From NCBI GenBank assembly GCA_041686235.1, contig JAWLED010000046.1, positions 1 through 22,664 on the forward strand: 22,664 nucleotides of DNA. Reading direction: 5' to 3'. Shown piece after piece: positions 7,175 to 14,821 of the stretch (positions are counted from its first letter, which is position 1; each line of letters starts with the position of its first letter). Both the position numbers and the translations under genes were made by a program. This DNA is from JAAAOH01 sp041686235. Its GTDB lineage: Bacteria; Spirochaetota; Spirochaetia; DSM-27196; PWMO01. The notes beneath the pieces were generated by a model. The model had not been told where the DNA came from. It ran no database searches and saw only the letters and a list, made by a program, of their open reading frames with translations.

Positions 7175-8383
7175 AGCCCAGCCTCCCGAATACATGAGCG
7201 TATACAGTCCGCGATGACCACGGCGTTCTCATAGCGCTTAAACTCGGTACTGCCGAGAAAATCCGCCTTGGGCTCGATTTCCGCGGCAATCGCCTCCTCG
7301 AGCGCGCCCCATCCTGAGGCCCCCGAGCCCGGCCCGCCGCGTTCGTCGGCCCCGTTCGCGCGGGCGCCGGCATCACCCGCGCCCGCGGTGCCGCGCGCGC
7401 CGGGCCCCGCCGCGAGGAGCTCGCCCGAGCGCAGCCCTTCCTCGACCGAGCCGAGCCGCACGGTGCGCTCAGCCACACAGCCGGCGACAACCGTGGCGCT
7501 TCGTACCGCGCCGGGCGCCGCGTCACGCTGGGGGCCACGCCCCGCGTCGCCCCCAGCGCCGCGCGCCGCGGCAATGCGTACCGCGGCACTCACCACCGGC
7601 AGGGCAAGATGCGAGCGCGATTCCTTTACCGCCCGGCACGCGCCGTCTACCGCCGGAATGCGAAAGCGAAGAATCAATGCTTGANNNNNNNNNNNNNNNN
7701 NNNNNNNNNNNNNNNNNNNNNNNNNNNNNNNNNNNNNNNNNNNNNNNNNNNNNNNNNNNNNNNNNNNNNNNNNNNNNNNNNNNNGCACTCACCACCGGCA
7801 GGGCAAGATGCGAGCGCGATTCCTTTACCGCCCGGCACGCGCCGTCTACCGCCGGAATGCGAAAGCGAAGAATCAATGCTTGATCCTCGCCGAATACGTA
7901 TTCCTCGACCGAGCTCATACCCTCCGCCGTTTCGGCGCTCGCCCCCAGGGCAATGAGCGCGGGAATAACGTAGGAGTCGGCGCGCTTTGCGCCGACGTTC
8001 CCGCCGACGGTGGCGACATTTCGGACGCTTCGCGTAGGGATGAACCCGGCAGCCGTGCGAAGGGCTTCGGGGACATCGGGGGAGTCGGCAAGCTCTTGTA
8101 GCGTAACCCCGGCCCCAACGACGCATTCATCGCCGTCGCGGCTGATGCCGCCGAGGTCGAGGCCGTCGAGGCTCACCACCCGGGTCACCGGCGCCCGTTG
8201 GACGTCGCCGCCGCGGCGGCGGGCCTCCGCCGTGTGAGGATCGGGGCGCCGGGCGGCCGCGCGCTCTGATGCACGGTAGGCCGCGTTGTTGACCTGCGTG
8301 CCTCCTGCGAGAAAGACATAGCCCTGTTTTGAAAGCGAGACCGCCTCCTCGATGGAGCCGGCTCGTTTGAAGTCCTCTATCAT
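7171..8383 (-). CDS. ygfM: YgfM-like FAD-binding subunit of a molybdenum hydroxylase (split by assembly gap)
   Basis: Predicted FAD subunit passing electrons for the XdhD hydroxylase that follows it. The frame is broken by 100 N (7685-7784), but the 99 bp on each side are identical. Removing one copy plus the N (199 bp) joins both halves in frame, giving 337 residues. FAD contacts are seen as FLAGGTQVN (24-32) and TVGGNVGA (125-132); the end FKRYENAVVIADC matches the YgfM tail (YKRY...VLVADL). E. coli YgfM has 259 residues. The excess lies in low-complexity Arg/Ala/Gly inserts near residues 34-64, 207-228 and 259-291. AGGGAGG precedes two consecutive ATGs (8386 and 8383). I prefer 8383 for spacing and because the family starts MIExF. 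The stop overlaps the xdhD start (ATGA). No real frameshift needs to be assumed. Confidence 0.88.
7685..7784. other. Assembly gap (100 N) with identical 99-bp flanks
   Basis: 100 N inside ygfM. Positions 7586-7684 are identical to 7785-7883 (99 bp). Collapsing the duplicate restores a continuous reading frame, which argues that nothing biological is missing. Confidence 0.96.
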
Positions 8384-8402
8384 CACGTGCCCTCCCTAGT
8401 GT

Positions 8403-9788
8403 TCACAGCACACCGGCCTTTTTGTACAGCCCGGTCGCTGCGGCGTTCGCACGCCGGGTGAGCTCCTCCTCGTCGAGTCCGACCACGCCACCGTTCTCGA
8501 CGACCACGTTGCCGTTGACGATGGTGTAGTCCGTACCATGATTGTAGCCCGAGAATATCAGCGCCGCCAGGGGATCGGAGAGCGCGCCGGCATACTCGGG
8601 CTTGTCGACGTCGAAGAGCGCCACGTCGGCGCCGTGACCGACCGCAAGCCTTCCCAGCGACGGGAACCCGAGAAGCCGCGCCCCGTTTTCGGTTCCCATG
8701 CGAAAGACGTCCCTCGCTCCGAGTGCATCGGCGCCTTTGGCTACCCGCTGCAGCAAGAGCGCGTTGCGAAGCTCACCGAGCATATCCGAGGAATCGTTGG
8801 AGGCGCTCCCATCGACGGCGAGCGCCACGTTGATTCCACGCTCGCTCATCTCCGGGACCCGGCACACGCCCGAGCCGAGGCGCATGTTCGAGCTCGGACA
8901 ATGGGCGATGCTACTGCCCGTCTCGGCAAGCACATCGAGCTCGCCGTCGTTGAAGTGCACCCCGTGGGCAAACCACACATCCGGTCCGACAAAGTCGCAG
9001 TCCTCCATGACCCGAAGCGGGCGTCGGCCGAGCTCCCGCTCGCAAAACGCGTTTTCGTCCTCCGTCTCCGCGAGGTGGGTGTGCAAGAGCACCCCGTAAC
9101 GGCGAGCCAGCGCGGCGGTCTCGCGCATCGATTCCTCGGACACCGAGAAGGGGCTGCACGGGGCAAGCGCGACCTTGCGCATCGCGAGCTCAGCGGGGTC
9201 GTGGAACTCACCAATGACCCGCTCGGAGTCTGCGAGGATCGTATCCTCATCCTGCACCACCGAGTCCGGGGGCAGCCCGCCGTCCTTTTTCGAACGGCTC
9301 ATCGAGCCCCGCGTGGGCGAGAAGCGGATGCCGGTGCTTTCGGCCGCCGCGAACTGCGTCGCCATGATGTCGGCGCCGACGCCCTCGGGATAGAGATAGT
9401 GGTGATCGGTGGTGAGGGTGCAGCCGGTTTTCAGTAACTCCGCCGAGGCAAGCACGGTCGATCGGTAGATCGCCTCCTCGTCGACGTGCTTCCAAACGTC
9501 GTAGAGATAGACCAGCCACGGAAAGAGCTTGGCGTTCTGCACCGCCGGCAGATTGCGCGTGAGCGTCTGGTAGAAGTGATGATGGGTGTTCACGAGGCCG
9601 GGCACGACCACGTGGCGCGAGGCGTCGATCACCCGGGCCTCTTCGCCGCCGCGGCCGGCGCTCTCGGGAAGCGACAAATCCCGCCCGATCGCGGTGACGA
9701 TGTTGCCCTCGATGAGCACGTCCACGCCGCTCGCTCCGGGGTCGTCGGCGCCGGTTACCAGCCAATAGCAATTCTTCAACAGAATCAT
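8403..9788 (-). CDS. 8-oxoguanine deaminase-like amidohydrolase
   Basis: A 461-residue zinc amidohydrolase of the TRZ/ATZ group. It resembles characterised 8-oxoguanine deaminases (such as Pseudomonas PA0142), which convert 8-oxoguanine to urate and ammonia. Shared blocks include PGLVNTHHHFYQTLTR, TTDHHYLYP, RGSMS...KDGGLPP, LAPCSPFSV and HCPSSNMRLGSG. Metal and catalytic residues are His69 and His71 (HxH), His238 with Glu241 in LHTHLAET, His275 (FAHG) and Asp326 (AVDGS). It is clearly distinct from the operon's other amidohydrolase (SsnA). A Gly/Glu-rich stretch at about 42-52 is probably a loop. The start overlaps the preceding PLP-enzyme stop as ATGA; its stop is 19 nt from the ygfM start. 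Producing urate fits the purine-catabolic context. Other guanine-like substrates cannot be excluded. Confidence 0.88.
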   Translation of the reverse strand: MILLKNCYWLVTGADDPGASGVDVLIEGNIVTAIGRDLSLPESAGRGGEEARVIDASRHVVVPGLVNTHHHFYQTLTRNLPAVQNAKLFPWLVYLYDVWKHVDEEAIYRSTVLASAELLKTGCTLTTDHHYLYPEGVGADIMATQFAAAESTGIRFSPTRGSMSRSKKDGGLPPDSVVQDEDTILADSERVIGEFHDPAELAMRKVALAPCSPFSVSEESMRETAALARRYGVLLHTHLAETEDENAFCERELGRRPLRVMEDCDFVGPDVWFAHGVHFNDGELDVLAETGSSIAHCPSSNMRLGSGVCRVPEMSERGINVALAVDGSASNDSSDMLGELRNALLLQRVAKGADALGARDVFRMGTENGARLLGFPSLGRLAVGHGADVALFDVDKPEYAGALSDPLAALIFSGYNHGTDYTIVNGNVVVENGGVVGLDEEELTRRANAAATGLYKKAGVL

Positions 9789-11245
9789 AGCGCTTTCACC
9801 CGCTCGTTGAACTCTCCGATCATCTTATCGAGCTGCGGTCGCAGGGCGTTGATGTTCTCCCAGTAGTCGCGCTCGTACCACTGCGCGTTGATCTCATCGA
9901 GCGTCTTTCCCTGCTGCTCGACCCAGGTGTAGTACTTGAGATTGTGGATCCGTTTTCGGTCCTCGTAGCGAAGCTCCTGCAGCGAGTCGGTGCCGACCTG
10001 GTCCAAGAGCTCGAAGTCCGCGACCGCGTTATCGCGCGTATAGGGGCCCCGCTCCTTGGAAAGCTCGGCAAGCCGTGAGGTGTAGAGCGCCTCCGAGTCG
10101 GTAAAGACCGTCGTTACCACGTCCTCTTCGCCGAGCTCGTAGTACTTGGCAAACTTCATCGCCGCGATGACGTTACAGATCGAGCTGATCCCCAACGCGT
10201 CGAGCTGATCGACGACCGCCGGGTCCACGCCCCGTTCCTTGAGGTAATCGCGCCCGGCCGGCTCGTTGAACAGGCGAAAGAGCCGCATGGTGCGCTCGTC
10301 GTCGACGCCGATTACCATGTCGGTGTCTCGGAGATTGTGGATCCACGGCACGTGCTTGTCGCCGATTCCCTCGATGCGGTGGCCGCCGAAGCCGTTTGAG
10401 AGCAGCGTCGGGCACTGCGAGGCCTCGGAGACCGCGAGCTTGTGCGCGGGGTAGAGCTTCTTCAGATACTCGCCCGCGGCGGTCGTGCCCGCCGACCCCG
10501 AGGAAACGACCGTTCCCACCGGACGGTCCCGCGGCCCCAACACCTGAGAGAGCACCTTCTCCAGCGCCGGGCCGGTGACCTCATGGTGCCACAGCCGGTT
10601 TCCCATCTGGTCGAACTGATTGAAGATGAACACACCGGCGCCGCGCTCCGCCTCGAGCTCGTGGCACTTGTCGAAAATCTCTTTGACGTTGCTCTCGCAG
10701 CCGGGGGTGGCAATCGTCTCGTCGGCCATGTTCTCGAGCCAGGCAAACCGCTCCGAGGACATCTCCTCGGGCAGGATCGCCACCGATTTACAGGCAAGCA
10801 GCCGCGAGATATAGGCGCCGCCGCGGCAGTAGTTACCCGTCGAGGGCCACACCGCCATGTTTTTCTCCGGATCAAAGTGCCCGGTGACCAGCGTGGGCGC
10901 GAGACAGCTGTAGGAGGCGCCGACCTTGTGCGCGCCGGTCGGAAACCACTTGCCCACCAGCCCCACGATTCGCGCCGAAACTCCGGTGAGCGAGCTCGGA
11001 ATCTCGAGGTAGTTGACCCCCGCGTAGGTGCCGCCGTGCTCGGCCGGCTCGTTTTCCCAGGTAACCCGGTAGAGGTTTCGCGAGTGAACCTCGTCGCGTC
11101 CGATCGTCTTGAGCTCCGCCTTGATTTCTTCGGGGATCGTCTCCGGGTTCGCCATTTCGGCGTAGGTCGGCAAAAGGATTCCCTGCCGCGCGCACAGTTG
11201 GGCGTTCTTCTCGATTTGCTCTTCGTTTCGCGTCAGCTCGATCAT
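9785..11245 (-). CDS. PLP-dependent fold-type-II lyase, function unknown
   Basis: A 486-residue pyridoxal-phosphate enzyme of the tryptophan synthase-beta/threonine synthase superfamily, longer than most members. The likely PLP lysine is Lys107 in FPTGAHKVGAS. The asparagine loop is STGNYCRGG (135-143), and the phosphate-binding Ser/Gly loop is SSGSAGTTAAGE (248-259). The C-terminal 100 or so residues are charged and helical-looking, without a recognised domain. It does not resemble E. coli YgeX, whose lysine region reads differently, so it is not an orthologous diaminopropionate ammonia-lyase. Its place between the FAD subunit and the deaminase suggests a step on an amino-acid product of ring breakdown; that is inference. 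The ATG at 11245 has GGAGG in the end of the preceding gene and overlaps its stop as ATGA. Confidence 0.85.
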   Translation of the reverse strand: MIELTRNEEQIEKNAQLCARQGILLPTYAEMANPETIPEEIKAELKTIGRDEVHSRNLYRVTWENEPAEHGGTYAGVNYLEIPSSLTGVSARIVGLVGKWFPTGAHKVGASYSCLAPTLVTGHFDPEKNMAVWPSTGNYCRGGAYISRLLACKSVAILPEEMSSERFAWLENMADETIATPGCESNVKEIFDKCHELEAERGAGVFIFNQFDQMGNRLWHHEVTGPALEKVLSQVLGPRDRPVGTVVSSGSAGTTAAGEYLKKLYPAHKLAVSEASQCPTLLSNGFGGHRIEGIGDKHVPWIHNLRDTDMVIGVDDERTMRLFRLFNEPAGRDYLKERGVDPAVVDQLDALGISSICNVIAAMKFAKYYELGEEDVVTTVFTDSEALYTSRLAELSKERGPYTRDNAVADFELLDQVGTDSLQELRYEDRKRIHNLKYYTWVEQQGKTLDEINAQWYERDYWENINALRPQLDKMIGEFNERVKAL

Positions 11246-12216
11246 GTTTCCTCCGATGTATCCGACTCGAGAAGCTCACTGAGGAACTCTCGCAGTGCAT
11301 TGAGCGCAACCTCGCGCCGATATGTCGCGGTAGACCGCTGGTCGTCGATGGGCTTCATAGCCCCTTCCGCCGCCTCGAGGACAGCCTCGAGTGATACCTC
11401 GCCGCGTCGAGCTCCCCGCAGGAGCTCCTCCGCGTGCGAGAGGCGAACCACCGTCGGCGCAACCGCCCCCACGGCAAATCGGAACTCCTCGATGCGCTCA
11501 CCGCTCATTCGCGCGTAGCCTGCCGCCGAGAGCTTTGAAAGCGCGTTTGCCTTGCGGGTTCCGACCTTCCGGTAGTAGAGCCGCCCCGCGGGCAAGTGCG
11601 GTATGGTGACAGCCGATACGATCTCGTCCGCCTCGAGCACGGTCGTCCTCGGACCGGTTGGAAACTCGGCAATCGGGATGACTCGCTCCCCTCGCACGCT
11701 CGAGACCCTCACCGTCGCTTCGTGGACGTAGAGCGGCGGCAGACAATCCGCCGCCGGCGATGCATTACAGAGGTTTCCCGCCATCGTCGCTCGGTTTCGA
11801 AGTCCCGGCGCGGCAATACGCTCCACCGCCTGCCGCAGGAGTGTCGGAAGCTCCTCGACGGCGAGCATTTCGCTGTAGGTGACTCCCGCGCCGATGGTGA
11901 GCTCGCCCGCTCCGACCGGCGGCGGCGCGCCGGCCGGCGCCGGCCCAGCCGGCTCCCCGCGGGGCCCCGCAGCCGGCGGCCCGGCGGACGTGCCCCCGGT
12001 CGGGCCGGCCGCCTCCCCGCCGGGCCCGGCCTCGATCCTTCTGAGCTCCTCGACCGCGTCCAAGAACAGAACCGGCCCCTCGATCCGGGTCCGCGTGCCC
12101 GTATACCCGCGGTACTGCACCATGAGGTCGGTTCCGCCGGCAAAGGGCAGGGCGTGCGTCCGTGCCCGATTTTCGAGCGCCTCGGAAAGCGTCGCGGGGC
12201 GCAGATGCTCTACCAT
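11242..12216 (-). CDS. xdhB: FAD-binding subunit of xanthine dehydrogenase-family hydroxylase
   Basis: A 324-residue FAD (CO dehydrogenase FAD-binding type) subunit of the three-subunit molybdenum hydroxylase encoded just upstream. FAD motifs are PFAGGTDL (24-31) and TMAGNLCNASPAAD (144-157), and the C-terminal CO_deh_flav_C-like part carries YRKVGTRKA (215-223). Residues 63-104 are a Gly/Pro/Ala-rich low-complexity insert between the two FAD motifs, not usual in the family. The start is ATG 12216, with GGGGAGG upstream, overlapping the 2Fe-2S subunit stop by 7 bp; longer open frame upstream is the shadow of that gene. I use xdhB by subunit type; the true substrate of the complex is not shown by the sequence. 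Confidence 0.92.
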   Translation of the reverse strand: MVEHLRPATLSEALENRARTHALPFAGGTDLMVQYRGYTGTRTRIEGPVLFLDAVEELRRIEAGPGGEAAGPTGGTSAGPPAAGPRGEPAGPAPAGAPPPVGAGELTIGAGVTYSEMLAVEELPTLLRQAVERIAAPGLRNRATMAGNLCNASPAADCLPPLYVHEATVRVSSVRGERVIPIAEFPTGPRTTVLEADEIVSAVTIPHLPAGRLYYRKVGTRKANALSKLSAAGYARMSGERIEEFRFAVGAVAPTVVRLSHAEELLRGARRGEVSLEAVLEAAEGAMKPIDDQRSTATYRREVALNALREFLSELLESDTSEET

Positions 12217-12692
12217 ATGCCGCCTCCCCGCTCTGCGCCACGCCGCGAGGCAAGCTGCACCCCGTCTATGATCATGTCGTAGCCGGTGCAGCGGCAGATG
12301 TTTCCTGAAATCGCGTGACGTATCTCCGCCTCGGTGGGCTCGGGGTTTGCGCGCAACAGCGTCCACACCGCCGTGACCATGCCCGGGGTGCAAAACCCGC
12401 ACTGAACCGCGTGCGTCTCGGCGAAACACTCTATGATGAGCTTTCCCGCCTCGCTCTCTCGCAGGCCCTCGATCGTCATGATCTCCGCGCCGTCGACCTG
12501 AGCCATGGGGATGAGACAACTGTTGGTAAGCTCGCCGTTCATGATGATGCTGCACGCTCCGCACTCGCCCTCGCCGCAGCCTTCCTTCGTTCCCGTGTGT
12601 CCGAGGTCCTCTCGCAAGACGTCGAGCAGGCGAGCGACCGGCTCGGTCTCCACCGTCCGTGAAACATTGTTGAGGGTAAACGCCACCGTCAT
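12210..12692 (-). CDS. xdhC: 2Fe-2S subunit of xanthine dehydrogenase-family hydroxylase
   Basis: A 160-residue small iron-sulfur subunit carrying two [2Fe-2S] clusters that move electrons from the molybdenum site to FAD. All eight ligands are present: Cys39, Cys44, Cys47 and Cys59 (plant-ferredoxin-type cluster, CGEGECGAC), and Cys98, Cys101, Cys133 and Cys135 (CGFCTPG ... CRC). This is the normal length for the family. The start at ATG 12692 overlaps the stop of the large subunit (ATGA), and its end overlaps the FAD subunit. It contrasts with XdhD, whose own ferredoxin-like domain has no cluster ligands. In other organisms the name xdhC is used for a maturation factor; here it follows E. 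coli use for the 2Fe-2S subunit. Confidence 0.95.
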   Translation of the reverse strand: MTVAFTLNNVSRTVETEPVARLLDVLREDLGHTGTKEGCGEGECGACSIIMNGELTNSCLIPMAQVDGAEIMTIEGLRESEAGKLIIECFAETHAVQCGFCTPGMVTAVWTLLRANPEPTEAEIRHAISGNICRCTGYDMIIDGVQLASRRGAERGGGIW

Positions 12693-14821
12693 CGCATAAT
12701 CTCCAAAAGCCGTTCGGGGGTCAGCGGCACGTGGGGGCAGCTGCGGCCCACCGCCTGTTCCACCGCGGCGCAGTAGGCGGCATGCCCGCCGTTGTGCACC
12801 ATCTCGCCCATCCCCTTGGCGCCGAACGGCCCGTAATCGTAGGGGTTGTCCACCGTGGTCGCGACCGTGCGCGGGAAGTCGAGGCTGGTGGCAACCATGT
12901 AGTCGGCCATGCTGCGCTGGCGAAACACCCCGGCGGAGTCGACCTCGAGCTTCTCGAATGATCCGAATCCGAGGGCTTGGCTCATGCCGCCCTGGATCTG
13001 GCCGTTTACCACGAGCTCGTCGATGGCAACGCCCACGTCGTAGACACCCCACGCGCCGGTTACCGCAGGCTCCATCGTGACCGGGTCGACCTCGACCTCG
13101 ACGATGTTCACGCCCCACCCGTAGGCGGCGTATGCATCGCCTGTGAGGTTCTGTTGGTCCCACTCCATACCCGGAGGCATCGTGTAGTTCGACTCCACCA
13201 CCTGCTCTTCGCCGGCGCGCCACTGCGCCTTTAGTTTCTTGGCCGCCTCCTGGACGAGGTACCCCACGATCATCATCGTGCGGCTTGCGACCGTCGGCCC
13301 GGAGTCCGGCACCCGGTCGGTGTCGGGATTCCTATACCCGATTTCCTGCGGCGCAATACCGAGAACGGCGGCGGCAACCTTCCGCAACGTCGTCTTCGGC
13401 CCCTGTCCCATGTCCATATTGGCGGAGAGGATTTCAACCCGGTCGGCGGCGTCCTTGCGAAGCTTCACCTTCGCCTTGATGATGCGCTGCTCCCCATCGC
13501 CGGTGAAGCCGCATCCGTGATTAAACAGCGCCAAGCCGATGCCCTTCCACTTCTCACCCGCATAGCGGCTTCGTTTCGCCTCGAAATCGGAGAGCTCGGC
13601 CGCCTTCGTCACGAGCTCTTGGATGATGACCCCCTCGCGGATGCGCCCGCCGGTAATGGTGGGATCTCCCTGCTTCAGGAAATACCCCCGCCGCAGCTCG
13701 AGCGGCGAGTGCCCGTACTCGCGGGCCACCCGCTCCATGTGCATCTCCATCGCGTAGATGGCCTGCGGGGCGCCGAAGCCGCGAAACGCGCCCGAGGGCA
13801 CCGTAGAGGTTGCAACCGCCCGACCGCGCACCACGACGTTGGGAAAGTTGTAGGCGCCGTTGGAGGTAAAGATTGCCCGCTGCAGCACGATGACCGAATA
13901 GCTCTCGTAGGCCCCGCCGTCGAGGAGGATACGGTAGTCCATCCCGATGATGTGTCCCTCCGCGTCGTGGGCGGTGCGGATCTTCGTACGCGAGGGGTGG
14001 CGCTTGGAGGTCCACGCCATGTCCTCGGCGCGGTCGAATATAAGCCGAAGCGGCCGCCCGATCTTCCACGCGGCAACCGCCGCCGGAGCAGCCATGATCT
14101 CCGGATAGTCCTCCTTTCCGCCGAAGGCCCCGCCGGTGGTCGCCTGCACGACTTGCACCTCGATGCCGGGCCCCATGGCATCTTCCACCGCGTGCTTGAC
14201 GTAGTAGGGACACTGAAGCGAGCCGTGCACCACAATCTTGGATCCCTCGTTCTCGCTCCACACCAAAAGACCTTGCGGCTCCATGTAGAGCTGCTCCTGA
14301 AATCCGGTGGTGTACTCGCCCTCGACAATCCGCTGTGCGCGCTCGAATGCCGCCTCGGCATCTCCCTTTCGAAGCGTGAAGTCGGCGTAGATATTGTCCT
14401 CGCCGTGCATGGGCCCGCCGGTGCAGGCAAGCCCGTCGTCGAGGGTGACCGCGGGCTCGGCCTCCTCGTAGTCGATCGTGATTTCCCCGAGAATCCGGTC
14501 GACCTCGTTCGGGTCGGGCCCGGCAACGAGCAGGATGATCTGGCCGCGGTAGCGGATCTCCGTCTCGGCAAAGGCGGGCCAGTCGGTCTTTATGAGCGCG
14601 ACGTGATTCTCGCCCGGCACATCACGGTAGTCGACGACGTGGTAGCCCTCGGGAAGCTCGGGGATATGCACCGAGCTCATGCGCCCCCGCGTGAACGGCG
14701 CGCGGTAGAAGCGAGCGGTCAACGCCTGTTCATGGGGATAATCGGCAATGTAGGTCGCCGTGCCGCCGGCTTTCTCTTTCCCCTCGGGCCGGGGAATCGA
14801 TTTGGTTATCTCTGCACTCAC
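12689..14821 (-). CDS. xdhA: Molybdopterin-binding large subunit, xanthine dehydrogenase family
   Basis: A 710-residue catalytic subunit of a molybdenum hydroxylase. It has the N-terminal hammerhead domain (about 15-125) and the Moco domains. Active-site blocks are FGGKED (233-238), GAFRGFGAPQ (344-353), MDMGQG (469-474, with the Gln that approaches molybdenum) and GPFGAKGMGE (664-673, Glu673 as catalytic base). It lacks a fused FeS domain and is followed by separate 2Fe-2S and FAD genes, so it forms an alpha-beta-gamma complex. The start is GTG at 14821, overlapping the upstream stop as GTGA. A purine such as hypoxanthine or xanthine is a reasonable substrate given the operon. The family also includes nicotinate, purine and aldehyde hydroxylases, so substrate confidence is moderate. 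Confidence 0.92.
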   Translation of the reverse strand: MSAEITKSIPRPEGKEKAGGTATYIADYPHEQALTARFYRAPFTRGRMSSVHIPELPEGYHVVDYRDVPGENHVALIKTDWPAFAETEIRYRGQIILLVAGPDPNEVDRILGEITIDYEEAEPAVTLDDGLACTGGPMHGEDNIYADFTLRKGDAEAAFERAQRIVEGEYTTGFQEQLYMEPQGLLVWSENEGSKIVVHGSLQCPYYVKHAVEDAMGPGIEVQVVQATTGGAFGGKEDYPEIMAAPAAVAAWKIGRPLRLIFDRAEDMAWTSKRHPSRTKIRTAHDAEGHIIGMDYRILLDGGAYESYSVIVLQRAIFTSNGAYNFPNVVVRGRAVATSTVPSGAFRGFGAPQAIYAMEMHMERVAREYGHSPLELRRGYFLKQGDPTITGGRIREGVIIQELVTKAAELSDFEAKRSRYAGEKWKGIGLALFNHGCGFTGDGEQRIIKAKVKLRKDAADRVEILSANMDMGQGPKTTLRKVAAAVLGIAPQEIGYRNPDTDRVPDSGPTVASRTMMIVGYLVQEAAKKLKAQWRAGEEQVVESNYTMPPGMEWDQQNLTGDAYAAYGWGVNIVEVEVDPVTMEPAVTGAWGVYDVGVAIDELVVNGQIQGGMSQALGFGSFEKLEVDSAGVFRQRSMADYMVATSLDFPRTVATTVDNPYDYGPFGAKGMGEMVHNGGHAAYCAAVEQAVGRSCPHVPLTPERLLEIMR

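Noticed and set aside
7171..8383. ygfM as a pseudogene or two partial genes
   Set aside because: The break is fully explained by a duplicated 99-bp contig end plus 100 N; collapsing restores the frame.
8403..9788. A second SsnA
   Set aside because: Its blocks match 8-oxoguanine deaminases; the true SsnA with CSHSHYYS and the ALGTDGIG motif is at 17207-18553.
9785..11245. Orthologue of YgeX diaminopropionate ammonia-lyase
   Set aside because: The region around the PLP lysine and the overall length differ from YgeX; only the superfamily is shared.
12210..13223. 337-residue version of the 2Fe-2S protein
   Set aside because: The first 177 residues are an off-frame reading of the large subunit gene; homology begins at MTVAF (12692).
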